Both the position numbers and the translations under genes were made by a program. Under the pieces are notes generated by a model. The model did no database searches. It was not told where the DNA came from and worked only from the letters and a program-made list of their open reading frames with translations. From contig JBAZJN010000015.1 in NCBI GenBank assembly GCA_041651295.1, forward strand, positions 1-27,503: a stretch of DNA of 27,503 nucleotides. The letters are read 5' to 3'. The stretch is from JBAZJN01 sp041651295. Its GTDB lineage: Bacteria > Patescibacteriota > UBA1384 > XYA2-FULL-43-10 > CAINNR01. Shown piece after piece: positions 7,144 to 16,040 of this stretch (positions within the stretch are counted from its first letter, which is position 1; every line of letters starts with the position of its first letter).

Positions 7144-10100
7144 TTAGCCCAAATTAACAACAACGCCCTCATCCATAGATTTTATGTCTTCTTCGTCCTT
7201 TTTTTTCATTGCATTTGATGGTTCTGGTACTTTTGTCGTGTCATTAGCATTATCGGCCGCCTGTTCTAATGAACTTTGCGCACTTGCCTGATTGTTCTCT
7301 GGTTCCTGAAATTTTTCATTACTATTGTTATCACTATCACTCTTTGGCGCGTCGTTATCTTCCGGTTTATCATCTTGTTTCGGTGTAGATGATCCGCCGG
7401 TATTTATTTTGACTTGATAAACCTTTTCCATTAAATCAATCATCTTGTCGCCTTTTTCATCAACAACTATCCCCTGCTCTTCAAACATTTCCGGACTAAT
7501 TTCTTGGCCAACATACCACTTTACTCCGCCTCTGGCAGTCTGTTCTTTGTAAATTTTATTACCGATAATATTTTGCCATTTTAAATACCTTGGCTTGTCA
7601 GTTTTAGGCTTAATAGTTAGCGTCGGCTCGGATTCTTTGGTTTGTGCAGCCTCCACCGGTGTTCTTGCTTGAGACTTCGCTCCGACTTTCTCTATCGGCC
7701 CATCAGTCGCAATCGGTTCAGGTGTTGATGGTCTAGCTGATTGCGGAACCGTAGCCGGACCACCAGAGTTCGCGTCTGACCGGTTGGCGAAATACTGATC
7801 TGACTCGGCCTTTAATTCTTCTTCTAGTTCTCTTGACTTTTCGATGATCATTGACTCAACCTCATCGCGACTGGTTGAGTATTTACGTCTGGATTTTTCA
7901 ACTATCTGTTCCCTATTCCCGCTTACTATTTCAACTGGAGGCAATGTCCTGGCTGAAAATGCCGGTTTGGTGATGCCATCAATCAACAATTTAATATAAA
8001 TTTGGTAGCGGTCAAGATTGACCAGATCGTTAGCATCAAACACCGGTTCGAACTCTTTGACCAGAAAATCAGCGTCCGTACCGCCTACTCTAAAAGCTAT
8101 AATCGTCCCGGCGTTGCCAAACACCGCATCTCTGACTATTTCCGGCATCTGAGTAATATACTGATTTGCGATAGTTAGATTGAGATTATATTTTCTTGCT
8201 TCAGATAGAATAACGGCAAAAGATTCGGTGGCAAAATTCTGAAACTCATCAACATAGAGATAGCAGTCGGGCCGTTTATCGATGGTGACATCAGCTCGGC
8301 TCATGGCAGAAAGTTGGATTTTGGTAATCATCATCGCACCCAGAAGGGCCGAGTTATCCTCGCCGATTTTGCCCCGTGACAGATTGATCAGAAGAATTTT
8401 CTCCGTGTCCATAATCTCGCGGATGTTAATCCTTGAATGCGGCTGGCCGACGATATTTCTAATTGTCGCCGTGGACAAGAACTGTCCGACTTTGTTCAAA
8501 ATCGGAGAAACCGCTTCCGTCCTGAATTTCGCGTCGTATTGTGCAAATTCGTTCGTCCAAAACTCTCTAATTACGGGGTCAACGACGAAACTGACAACCT
8601 TTTCCCGAAAACGTTTTTCCGTCAACATCCGGGGAATATCAAGCATTGTTGATTCCGGAAAATCTAAAAGGGCTAACACAGTGTTACGTAAAATATGTTC
8701 CAATCTCGGGCCCCAAGAATCGCCAAAGATCTTTTTAAAAATCCCGACAAAACCGGAAGCGACCATGCCTTTAAAATCATCCTCCACCTTGTCTAGCAAA
8801 TTGAATGCTATCGGGTAGGCACGATCAGCAGGGTCAAAAACTATCACATCTTCTATTCTCTCATCTGGAACACAAGACAGTATTTTATCGACTAAATCCC
8901 CATGCGGATCGACGATAATAACTCCTCTGCCTTCAATTACATCATCGATTGACATATTCTCAATCAAAGTAGATTTGCCGGTTCCTGACTTACCTATGAT
9001 ATAACAATGACGGCGGCGATCTTCAAGTTTTATACCAAATTTCCTAAATACATTTCGGAAGTTCGATTCACCAAGAATTGTTATTTGTTTAGCATCAACA
9101 TTTTCGGACAATGGTAAATTCGACGGTGGTTCGCCTTTTTTACTGCCAGCCCAAACGATATGAGGAGTTTCAACTGTTTGATGAGGCAAATGATAAACAG
9201 CAGCCAATTCGGAAATATTTAAAACATAGCCGGGAGTACTAAAATCTCTTTCGGTGTAAGAGCTAAGAAACTCTTTATCATTTATTACAATCTCCGACTG
9301 CTTAAAGCCGTTGCCGTTAGTAGTGTTGAACTGTTTAAAAGCGGCAGCCAAACCTTGAGCTTTAGTTCTGGCGCTCGTCGGATCATGTGCGATTGCTACC
9401 AAGCGGATTTTTGTATCAAATCCAAGTTTAACAATCTTGTATTCAATGTTTTTTAATGCCTCTTCAACCGGACCGGACAATTTAACCTCGCCCTCATTGC
9501 CTTTGGCATCCGAAAGTTCAACTTCTTTGCCGGCATCAACCAAAACCTTAAGAAAATTACCGCCGAATTCAACAATCTTTTTCATAACAACACCTGGCAT
9601 TGTTGCCCAGGTCACCTTTTTTTTATCATGACCCTTTTTTACTTTGTCGATGTAATCAATGCCACGTTCCTGCCACTCATCTCCTACCGGTTTGATGACA
9701 AATTGCAGCCACATTTCCTCCCCGGCTTGGATTTTTGACATGACGGAAGTGATTCCGGAAAGAGGGTCAACTTCAAAATCTGAAAACATTTTGATTGGAA
9801 AAACATCTTGTTTCGTTAATAGGAGCTCGCAGCCGGCCGAAAACTTTCCTTCCGTATCAGCTTTTGTAACATAATCTTCAATTTTTTTGATTTCTACTGT
9901 CGGATATTGAGCATAAACCTGGCCTTCGATAAAATCAGCCAATTGTTTTGGCAGGTGCAAATAGAACTGGACAAATTTATCAATTGACACGATCTCAAAA
10001 CTCAAATGCGGTTGAGTCGGCAAAGAATCAGAATATATTCCGTGAATCGAGGCAAACATCTGTTCGGCAGCCAAAGGAGCCTTCTCATTATTTTTAGGTA

Positions 10101-10242
10101 CCTCGATTAGGAGCGTCTCGTATTCCTGCTTCTCTGACCACTGTATTTTTTGTTTTTCCTGTGCAACTTTCCACCAGAGATACAAAAAATATATCGGCCC
10201 TACAATTAGTACAAAATAAATAAGATAGAGTAAAAACGTCAT
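7144..10242 (-). CDS. Membrane-anchored TraG/HerA-like ATPase (type IV secretion coupling-protein type), paralogue 1
   Basis: A 1032-aa protein. An N-terminal membrane helix (about 3-24) is followed by a 370-aa region shared in layout with the ATPase at 12101-14644. Then comes a VirD4/TraG/HerA-type P-loop domain: Walker A GKSGTGKST near 417, VIIVDPHGD near 441, Walker B YLYVDEFQNF near 661, and an ANQYITQMPEIVRDAV sensor region. The last 250 residues are Pro/Ser/Asp-rich with one compact segment (PRYLKWQNIIGNKIYKEQ...). The family couples ATP hydrolysis to pumping DNA, sometimes protein, through membrane channels. The ATG has GGAGAGGGA upstream and its own promoter. As no relaxase or VirB4 is in the window, conjugation is only one possibility. 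Confidence 0.85.
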   Translation of the reverse strand: MTFLLYLIYFVLIVGPIYFLYLWWKVAQEKQKIQWSEKQEYETLLIEVPKNNEKAPLAAEQMFASIHGIYSDSLPTQPHLSFEIVSIDKFVQFYLHLPKQLADFIEGQVYAQYPTVEIKKIEDYVTKADTEGKFSAGCELLLTKQDVFPIKMFSDFEVDPLSGITSVMSKIQAGEEMWLQFVIKPVGDEWQERGIDYIDKVKKGHDKKKVTWATMPGVVMKKIVEFGGNFLKVLVDAGKEVELSDAKGNEGEVKLSGPVEEALKNIEYKIVKLGFDTKIRLVAIAHDPTSARTKAQGLAAAFKQFNTTNGNGFKQSEIVINDKEFLSSYTERDFSTPGYVLNISELAAVYHLPHQTVETPHIVWAGSKKGEPPSNLPLSENVDAKQITILGESNFRNVFRKFGIKLEDRRRHCYIIGKSGTGKSTLIENMSIDDVIEGRGVIIVDPHGDLVDKILSCVPDERIEDVIVFDPADRAYPIAFNLLDKVEDDFKGMVASGFVGIFKKIFGDSWGPRLEHILRNTVLALLDFPESTMLDIPRMLTEKRFREKVVSFVVDPVIREFWTNEFAQYDAKFRTEAVSPILNKVGQFLSTATIRNIVGQPHSRINIREIMDTEKILLINLSRGKIGEDNSALLGAMMITKIQLSAMSRADVTIDKRPDCYLYVDEFQNFATESFAVILSEARKYNLNLTIANQYITQMPEIVRDAVFGNAGTIIAFRVGGTDADFLVKEFEPVFDANDLVNLDRYQIYIKLLIDGITKPAFSARTLPPVEIVSGNREQIVEKSRRKYSTSRDEVESMIIEKSRELEEELKAESDQYFANRSDANSGGPATVPQSARPSTPEPIATDGPIEKVGAKSQARTPVEAAQTKESEPTLTIKPKTDKPRYLKWQNIIGNKIYKEQTARGGVKWYVGQEISPEMFEEQGIVVDEKGDKMIDLMEKVYQVKINTGGSSTPKQDDKPEDNDAPKSDSDNNSNEKFQEPENNQASAQSSLEQAADNANDTTKVPEPSNAMKKKDEEDIKSMDEGVVVNLG

Positions 10243-10266
10243 TAAAGATCCCTCTCCTCACTGATA

Positions 10267-10295
10267 ATTCTACACTTGGCAGATCCAATAATCAA
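10267..10295 (-). promoter_or_regulatory. Promoter of the 7144-10242 ATPase gene
   Basis: On the minus strand, TTGATT (10295-10290), a 17-bp spacer and TAGAAT (10272-10267). The start is expected about 18 nt before the ATG. It may add to read-through from upstream genes. Confidence 0.6.
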
Positions 10296-10323
10296 GCTGA
10301 CAAAAATAATCGTCGGAAACTAT

Positions 10324-11376
10324 TTACTTTGATAGTCCTTGAAACACATAGCCACCGGATGTTTTTTTGAATTCATCCTTGGTTTGAAGATTAATTATGA
10401 TCGTGTTCCTTTTTACTTTTCTGGAACGGTTAACGAGTTCAATAATCTCTGAAACTGCCAAAGGCGATTTACTGTTGCTGAGAATATTTTTGATCACTTC
10501 GTATACAGTACCGTCGTTATAACCCCACTCGCGGAGCGCATAAATTCCCCGGCCGATTAATACAAATCGACTGTCGGCGATAAGCTCGTTGTGAACGGTC
10601 GCCCGAACAACCCGCTTCTTATCAAATTTTAAGTCGGCAATTTTTGAAGTTATTTCGGTGAAATGAAGCGGCTCACCGGCAGTTTTCAAAACATAATAAA
10701 TTTTATCTCGAACGTTTCTCGGGTTAACTGACGGCCAAGCTCTCAAACCGACTAATTCGTTTTTAGCCATCATCAATTTATTGCTGATGCTGACACATGC
10801 CGAAAGAGTTTTCTCCTCATATTTCGATATTCCGGGAATGTTGTCTTTGAGATCTTTGATGTATAGCGGAATTTCCTCTTCCTTTAGATATGTAATTACT
10901 TTATTGCAAATATCAATTATTTCATCTTTTGAAAAATCATCCAATCGCCAGCCGCTTTTTAGATCTGTGGACTCATCAACTTTTGATATATTCTTAGTGA
11001 TAGTGCAAATCAGGAGCAAATAATTTTTAGCAAATTTATGACTTCCAACTAACTCTAACATACTCTCTGGAATTTGATCGTCCGATAAGACACCGCCGTT
11101 TTGTTTCATTTTGCTTTCAACTTCCGCTGCCTTGTTTTTGTATTTATCATTAAAAGTTTTTGAAATTTTATTTAATGAATTTTTTTCAATCTGTCGCACC
11201 CTTTCTCTGGAGAGTTTTAATTCCCTTCCGATTGCTGATAATGTTTCTTTTTTGCCGGAAAAACCAAAACGGCCGTTTAGGACCCGTTTCTCTTTTTCAT
11301 TCAAAGAAACAATCAGATTCGCTATGATTGAAACTAATGAATTTCCTTCGCCCGTTTTTTGCCTTTTCTCGTTCAT
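10324..11376 (-). CDS. Sigma-factor-like HTH protein with HARE-HTH domain
   Basis: A 350-aa putative regulator. Residues about 25-72 match sigma70 region 4: a segment (VLNGRFGFSGKKETLSAIG) followed by ELKLSRERVRQIEKNSLNKI, the -35-recognition helix-turn-helix. There is no region 2, so it is not a complete sigma factor. Residues about 232-290 (GEPLHFTEITSKIADL...FVLIGRGIYALREWGY) resemble the HARE-HTH domain of the RNA polymerase delta subunit. The final 60 residues look like a second winged helix. A DNA- or polymerase-binding regulator of the surrounding gene set is a reasonable inference. The ATG has GGGGT upstream and lies 15 bases after the preceding gene. Confidence 0.75.
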   Translation of the reverse strand: MNEKRQKTGEGNSLVSIIANLIVSLNEKEKRVLNGRFGFSGKKETLSAIGRELKLSRERVRQIEKNSLNKISKTFNDKYKNKAAEVESKMKQNGGVLSDDQIPESMLELVGSHKFAKNYLLLICTITKNISKVDESTDLKSGWRLDDFSKDEIIDICNKVITYLKEEEIPLYIKDLKDNIPGISKYEEKTLSACVSISNKLMMAKNELVGLRAWPSVNPRNVRDKIYYVLKTAGEPLHFTEITSKIADLKFDKKRVVRATVHNELIADSRFVLIGRGIYALREWGYNDGTVYEVIKNILSNSKSPLAVSEIIELVNRSRKVKRNTIIINLQTKDEFKKTSGGYVFQGLSK

Positions 11377-11391
11377 GGTTTACCCCAATAT

Positions 11392-11931
11392 TTATTCTTC
11401 TTTAATTATATTTTCAACGGCGGCCCAATCGCTTTTGCCATCCTCGGGAATTAAGCCAACAACTTTATCGCCATTCTTAGCTTTATAATATGTGATAGAT
11501 GCAGTTAAGACGTTATAAAGTTGCCCATCAACATTAATACGGTAGCCCTCGGGCGATTGTTCCAACTCACCGACAACTTTCTTCCTGTCGACCGGAGAAA
11601 TCTGCTTATAAACAAAACTGCCATCCGGCATTATTGTTAATTTCAGTAAATCGCCGGTAACTAATTTCGATTTACTGGCATAATTCGCCGGAATCGGATA
11701 AGCCTTTCCGTCCGGGGCAATGAAATTTTCGCCATCGAAAATTCCTTCTATAATGTTTTCCGGAGTTGATGATTCTTCAAAAATCTCTTTTGCTTTCTCT
11801 TCAATTTCTGTCTTGAAAATTAAGGTTTTTGCCCTTCTGATCTGATTCTCGGCGCTATCCAAAAGCTGTTTTATTGTGGTCAAATCTTCTTCTGAAGGAA
11901 TCATACTCTTGTTTTTGTTTGTTTTTGCCAT
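11392..11931 (-). CDS. Conserved protein of unknown function, beta-rich
   Basis: A 179-aa protein with no function I can name. The N-terminal third is helical (SEEDLTTIKQLLDSAENQI, then RRAKTLIF). The rest looks beta-rich: EGIFDGENFIAPDGKAYPIP, NYASKSKLVTGDLLKLTI and SFVYKQISPVDRKKVVGEL. Similar proteins seem frequent in Patescibacteria (recollection, not a search). The reading frame is open to 12033. I use the ATG at 11931 because a consensus promoter lies just upstream and its start point would exclude the longer form. The next gene follows after 15 bases, so it should be co-transcribed with the sigma-like regulator. Confidence 0.8.
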   Translation of the reverse strand: MAKTNKNKSMIPSEEDLTTIKQLLDSAENQIRRAKTLIFKTEIEEKAKEIFEESSTPENIIEGIFDGENFIAPDGKAYPIPANYASKSKLVTGDLLKLTIMPDGSFVYKQISPVDRKKVVGELEQSPEGYRINVDGQLYNVLTASITYYKAKNGDKVVGLIPEDGKSDWAAVENIIKEE

Positions 11932-11955
11932 TTGATTATTTTTTGACTTTATCAA

Positions 11956-11984
11956 ATAATACAACAAAAGATTTTTTTTGTCAA
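11956..11984 (-). promoter_or_regulatory. Consensus promoter of the 11931 gene
   Basis: On the minus strand, TTGACA (11984-11979), a 17-bp spacer and TATTAT (11961-11956). The start point near 11949 gives an 18-nt leader and decides the ATG at 11931. Confidence 0.8.
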
Positions 11985-12018
11985 CGAAAAAATAAGTTTT
12001 TAAAGCAAAAAGTTCATA

Positions 12019-12092
12019 AAGTCGAAAGTCCAAGGATTTTAACTATTATGATTGGTTCCCTGAACTTTATAGACTTTACGAACTTTCGACTT
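12019..12092. repeat. Long-spaced inverted repeat between ATPase gene and next promoter
   Basis: AAGTCGAAAGT (12019-12029) and ACTTTCGACTT (12082-12092) are perfect 11-bp inverse copies, with further GAACTTT and AAAGTTC words between and beside them. On the minus strand the structure follows the stop of the ATPase gene and runs into CTTTTTGCTTT, so it may act as a terminator. It could also be a dispersed intergenic repeat. Confidence 0.5.
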
Positions 12093-12100
12093 GTGACTAA

Positions 12101-14644
12101 CTACCCTGTCGCCCCTTTGGCATTGCCCTCGCCGATTCCAGGTAAATCAATCGTGTCAATTTTTGATCTTTCGTTAATCTCTGATTCAACCACCTCTTTC
12201 GCACTGCCGAATTTTAGGCGGGATAGCTGTCGTATCGCCTCGGCAAGTTGTTTATTATTATTGGGATCGGGCGCAATACTCTGGCCGTTAAACGCCGGCA
12301 TTGGAGCATTGTCAATCAACTCTCTGATGTAAAAATTGTATTTATCAACATTGGTTAGGTCATCAATCGTAAGAGGAGCAAATTCCTTGACCAAAAATTC
12401 AGCGTCAGCGGCACCAACTCTAAAAGCTATTAGATTGCCGGCGTTGCCAATCACGGCATCTCTAATTTTCTCATCCAGCTGTGATATATACTGATTCGTA
12501 ATATGTAATGCCAATTTATATTTTCTCGACTCCGATAAGATTGTCGCAAACACATCGGTAATAAAGTTTTGAAACTCATCGACATATAGATAAAACGGGA
12601 TGCGCTCTTCTTCCCTTTGATCCTGCCGAGAAAAGGCCCCAATGGCAATTTTTGAAACGATAATCATGCCCAAAAGAAATGCGTTAATTTCACCGATCAA
12701 TCCTTTGGACAGTTTGCAAAGCAGTATCTTTTTGCCGTCCATAACATCTCGAAAATCAAAAGCCGATTTTGGTTGGCCAATAATATTTCTCATCATGTCG
12801 TTTGTCATAAAGCGGCCGAATTTCGAAGTGAAATAATTTAGCATTTCGGATTTATGAAAATCGGAAGTTTTGGCCATTTGTTTTTCCCAGAAACTTCGGA
12901 CTACCGGGTCTTTGACAAACGCAACCCTTTCCTTCTCAAAATCAGGATCGGTAAAAAGTCTCGGAATATCAACTAGAGTCCCGCCTTCCGGATGCGCCAT
13001 TAGTGTTAGTGCCGCATTTCTCATCCAGTGTTCAAACTGCGGACCAACGATGCCGGTTTGATTCGGATCAAATAATTTATAAAATATTTGAATTGCTTCC
13101 TGAACCAAGAAATCCCGTTGTTCATTTGTTTTCCACTCCAAAAGATTTAAGCCCATTGGCCGTTCAACGTCTGACGGATCAAAAAGAATTACGTCCTCTG
13201 CCCGCTCCTTCGGCATGTGCTCGAGTATATATTCTATAGCGTCGCCGTTAGGATCTAAGTATGCAACACCCTTACCCTCTTTGATGTCCTGCATAATAGT
13301 ATTTTCGAAAAGCACGGTTTTTCCAACACCGGTTTTACCAATCATATAAATATGGCGCAATCTATCACCGTCTTTGATTCTGATTGATTGCTTCTGACCG
13401 CGATAATTTGTTTCACCGATAATAACTCCTTCCGCCGGCAATTGAGGAGGCGGTGATTCTTTTTTTGAATAAACCCAGGCAATATTAGGAGCTTCCATAT
13501 AGCGGTTTGGCAAATGGAATAGCGAAGCAACTTCCTCGGTATTTAAAAGCATTCGTGGCTCGCGGCCGTATATACGATAGATATAATTTGCCACCGTTTC
13601 TCGCAACCGCTTGGCTTTTTTCATTTTGAAGCCGTTGTTGTCGGGTGCAAAAAACTGAGAAAAAGAAGAAAAGATCGTTTTTAGGGTTTCCTTGGCTTTT
13701 TCAGCCGTTGGAGAAACGACAACTAATCGGACCTGGGTATCGAACCCTGTTTTAGCTCCTTTTTCCGCCAACAGCTTTAGCTGCTGCTCCTGAATCGGGT
13801 TAAGCCTAAACTGATTTTGCATCTGTTTATCTTTATCTTCTTCTGTCAGCGACTTCCCTGCTGCCGATTTCCCGACATCGCCCAAAAATTTGAAGAAGCT
13901 CTCCCCCATTCTTCGGTTAAACGATGATGAATAATAGCTACCCGACTTACCGGCCTGGACATTTTTTGCCACTTTATCAACTGCGAATCTCCAGGTGTTA
14001 TCGGTCGGCCTGATTAAAATTTGAAGTGCGGCATTTTGTTCCTTGCCCAATTTTGACAGCGCGTTGATAATTCCATTTAGCGGATCAAATTCGAGATAAC
14101 GGTAGGTTTTTATAGGGAAAAAAAATTTTTTCAGCAGCCGTAAATTCGCCGCGGCAATCTCCCCTTTTGTGTCTTTAAAAATCGAGTATCCCCTATCTTT
14201 GTCTTCCTCGACGATCGCGTCCGGATACTGGGCCAAAATATTTTTTTCTATTGCGTCCTTAAAAACTTCCGGCGTCCCGATGTAGAAAAAGACCAATCCT
14301 TGTTTCGAGATAATCTCCAGGCTAATATGGTCTTGGCCGGCAATTTTTTGCTTAATTTTCGGATCAAATAATGATTCAATATTGGCAAGAAAAGGCTCGA
14401 TAACAGCAGCCAATTCACGAAAGTCCATCCGTTGATCTTTCTCCTCGGCAAAACGTTCTTTGGCGATCGAAACCTTCAACATCACCCATTTTTCAGTTTT
14501 TTGCAATTGATAGTAATACAAAACAGCCCGCTGAATATAACGGTAGAGAAAATAAATACCGACAGCAGCAGCGATGATAATCAAAAACCACCACCAGAAA
14601 CTGATGCCTGTTTGCGAGTTTGAACTGTAATCGTAAGTATTCAA
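12101..14644 (-). CDS. Membrane-anchored TraG/HerA-like ATPase, paralogue 2
   Basis: An 847-aa paralogue of the 7144-10242 protein, with the same order of parts. A membrane helix is at about 15-35, followed by a 390-aa N-terminal region, the P-loop domain with Walker A GKTGVGKT near 436, AYLDPNGDAIEYIL near 460, and Walker B YLYVDEFQNF near 690. ITNQYISQLDEKIRDAVIGNAG and RVGAADAEFLVKEFAPL follow. It lacks the 250-residue tail of paralogue 1 and ends soon after the core. Two different copies in one gene set could form a mixed motor or serve two substrates. It is preceded by the 454-aa protein gene at a 24-base gap. Confidence 0.85.
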   Translation of the reverse strand: MNTYDYSSNSQTGISFWWWFLIIIAAAVGIYFLYRYIQRAVLYYYQLQKTEKWVMLKVSIAKERFAEEKDQRMDFRELAAVIEPFLANIESLFDPKIKQKIAGQDHISLEIISKQGLVFFYIGTPEVFKDAIEKNILAQYPDAIVEEDKDRGYSIFKDTKGEIAAANLRLLKKFFFPIKTYRYLEFDPLNGIINALSKLGKEQNAALQILIRPTDNTWRFAVDKVAKNVQAGKSGSYYSSSFNRRMGESFFKFLGDVGKSAAGKSLTEEDKDKQMQNQFRLNPIQEQQLKLLAEKGAKTGFDTQVRLVVVSPTAEKAKETLKTIFSSFSQFFAPDNNGFKMKKAKRLRETVANYIYRIYGREPRMLLNTEEVASLFHLPNRYMEAPNIAWVYSKKESPPPQLPAEGVIIGETNYRGQKQSIRIKDGDRLRHIYMIGKTGVGKTVLFENTIMQDIKEGKGVAYLDPNGDAIEYILEHMPKERAEDVILFDPSDVERPMGLNLLEWKTNEQRDFLVQEAIQIFYKLFDPNQTGIVGPQFEHWMRNAALTLMAHPEGGTLVDIPRLFTDPDFEKERVAFVKDPVVRSFWEKQMAKTSDFHKSEMLNYFTSKFGRFMTNDMMRNIIGQPKSAFDFRDVMDGKKILLCKLSKGLIGEINAFLLGMIIVSKIAIGAFSRQDQREEERIPFYLYVDEFQNFITDVFATILSESRKYKLALHITNQYISQLDEKIRDAVIGNAGNLIAFRVGAADAEFLVKEFAPLTIDDLTNVDKYNFYIRELIDNAPMPAFNGQSIAPDPNNNKQLAEAIRQLSRLKFGSAKEVVESEINERSKIDTIDLPGIGEGNAKGATG

Positions 14645-14668
14645 TCCCCTCCTTCAACGATATTATGT

Positions 14669-16033
14669 TTATTCCGCTTCCGGTGTTTCCCCACCATTTT
14701 GAATTCTGTCTCTTTGCTCCTCTAATCCTTCAGCGAATGCACTATCTGCCGGTCCATCAGCCACCGCTTCACGGTATAGCTCTGCTTGCGTGGTGGGTAA
14801 CTCCTGCCTCTTGGCCGTTTCAGTGCCACCTTCGCCGGCTGTCTCCGCCACATCAGTGGCCTTAATAGCAGGATCAGCTTCGTCAACTGCTTGAGCGATC
14901 TCTTGATCTGCCTCTTCAACTTCCTCAGGAACATCTCCTGGCACAATCTCATCACCTGAATCAACCGCTACGGTTGCAGGAATTTCCACCTGTGGAATAT
15001 TAGATCCTTGGGAAACCGTTTGTCCGTCCTCGAATTGTTCCGTTCCCCCCTCAAAATCTTTACGATTTTCATAATTCGCTAAATCTTCATCATTCGCCCG
15101 TTCGCTTTCGCGAATACTACTTACGCTTGTATGACTTTTTGTCCCTACCTGAAATATCCCGGACCAATCTTCAACTTTTCTTTCAACCGGATTATTGGAG
15201 ACAAACTTGATTCGCAATTGCTTTAGGTCTGGTGAGCGATCAATTGTCTCAATAATAAAGTTTCTATTAGTATCATTGGCTGCCTCGGCTTTTGCTCCCG
15301 ATTTAGTCTTAAACGCCCAAACATCGCCAGTGGCAATTTGAAGTGGCCCAACCTCTGTTTGAAAAGTATAATTTGATATCGATTTCCATTCTTCCGTCAG
15401 ATCTTCCGCCGATTTCTCAGCCGTAACTTCCTTAATACCGGCTATTGTGCCTTCAGTAATAGGCGCAGGAACCTCATCACTGATTACCTCACGCAAAACT
15501 TCTGGTTCCGGCTTCTTCTCAGCTCTCCTTCTCTCGCGATCCTTCAGATAATCCGAATAGAGCTTAAATGATCGAAGTGAATTTTCTGGTACATAAATTG
15601 AGCCATCTTCGCCTTCTAAATATGCCAGACCATTATCGTCAATGTCTTTGGCCACAAACCGCTCGCCAATCATTTTTGCAGTAATGTTGATTGGTGCTGA
15701 ATTTTCTTTGCGATAGTATGACCCTGATGGCTTGGCTATAATCACTTGGTCTCCAGGTTGAAATCTGGGCCTTACTTCACTATTATCAAAACCGTTTTCT
15801 AACCTGGATGTTGACTTTCTTTCCGCATCACTCCTGATCGGTGCACGAACTGCCACCGGCTCCGGAAGCTCAGCGTCAGGTTTTGATGGTTCAGTTACTC
15901 GAATATCCTCGCCTTGTATCGGCACACTAGTACCGCCAATTAAAAGATCAAGATCTACAACTTCCCGAGGCTTTTCGGCTCTAATAATAAGATCAAGATC
16001 TACAACTTCTTTTTGTTTTGGTAAATTTGCCAT
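14669..16033 (-). CDS. Acidic modular protein of unknown function
   Basis: A 454-aa acidic protein without a membrane helix or signal peptide. The N terminus has a duplicated motif, VVDLDLII near 10 and VVDLDLLI near 25, that could be a short docking peptide. Two beta-rich, SH3/KOW-like stretches follow (RPRFQPGDQVIIAKPSGSYY, and a region with LQIATGDVWAFKTKSG). The last 130 residues are Glu/Asp/Ala-rich and probably disordered. No enzyme motif is visible. It sits 7 bases after the 1122-aa gene and 24 bases before the ATPase gene, so it is most likely an accessory of the same complex. Confidence 0.7.
   Translation of the reverse strand: MANLPKQKEVVDLDLIIRAEKPREVVDLDLLIGGTSVPIQGEDIRVTEPSKPDAELPEPVAVRAPIRSDAERKSTSRLENGFDNSEVRPRFQPGDQVIIAKPSGSYYRKENSAPINITAKMIGERFVAKDIDDNGLAYLEGEDGSIYVPENSLRSFKLYSDYLKDRERRRAEKKPEPEVLREVISDEVPAPITEGTIAGIKEVTAEKSAEDLTEEWKSISNYTFQTEVGPLQIATGDVWAFKTKSGAKAEAANDTNRNFIIETIDRSPDLKQLRIKFVSNNPVERKVEDWSGIFQVGTKSHTSVSSIRESERANDEDLANYENRKDFEGGTEQFEDGQTVSQGSNIPQVEIPATVAVDSGDEIVPGDVPEEVEEADQEIAQAVDEADPAIKATDVAETAGEGGTETAKRQELPTTQAELYREAVADGPADSAFAEGLEEQRDRIQNGGETPEAE
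15944..16009. repeat. Duplicated 21-bp segment in the start of the 454-aa gene
   Basis: The 21-bp sequence at 15944-15964 is repeated exactly at 15989-16009, a period of 45 bp or 15 codons. On the coding strand it encodes the two VVDLDL motifs. Confidence 0.9.
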
Positions 16034-16040
16034 TTTTGTT

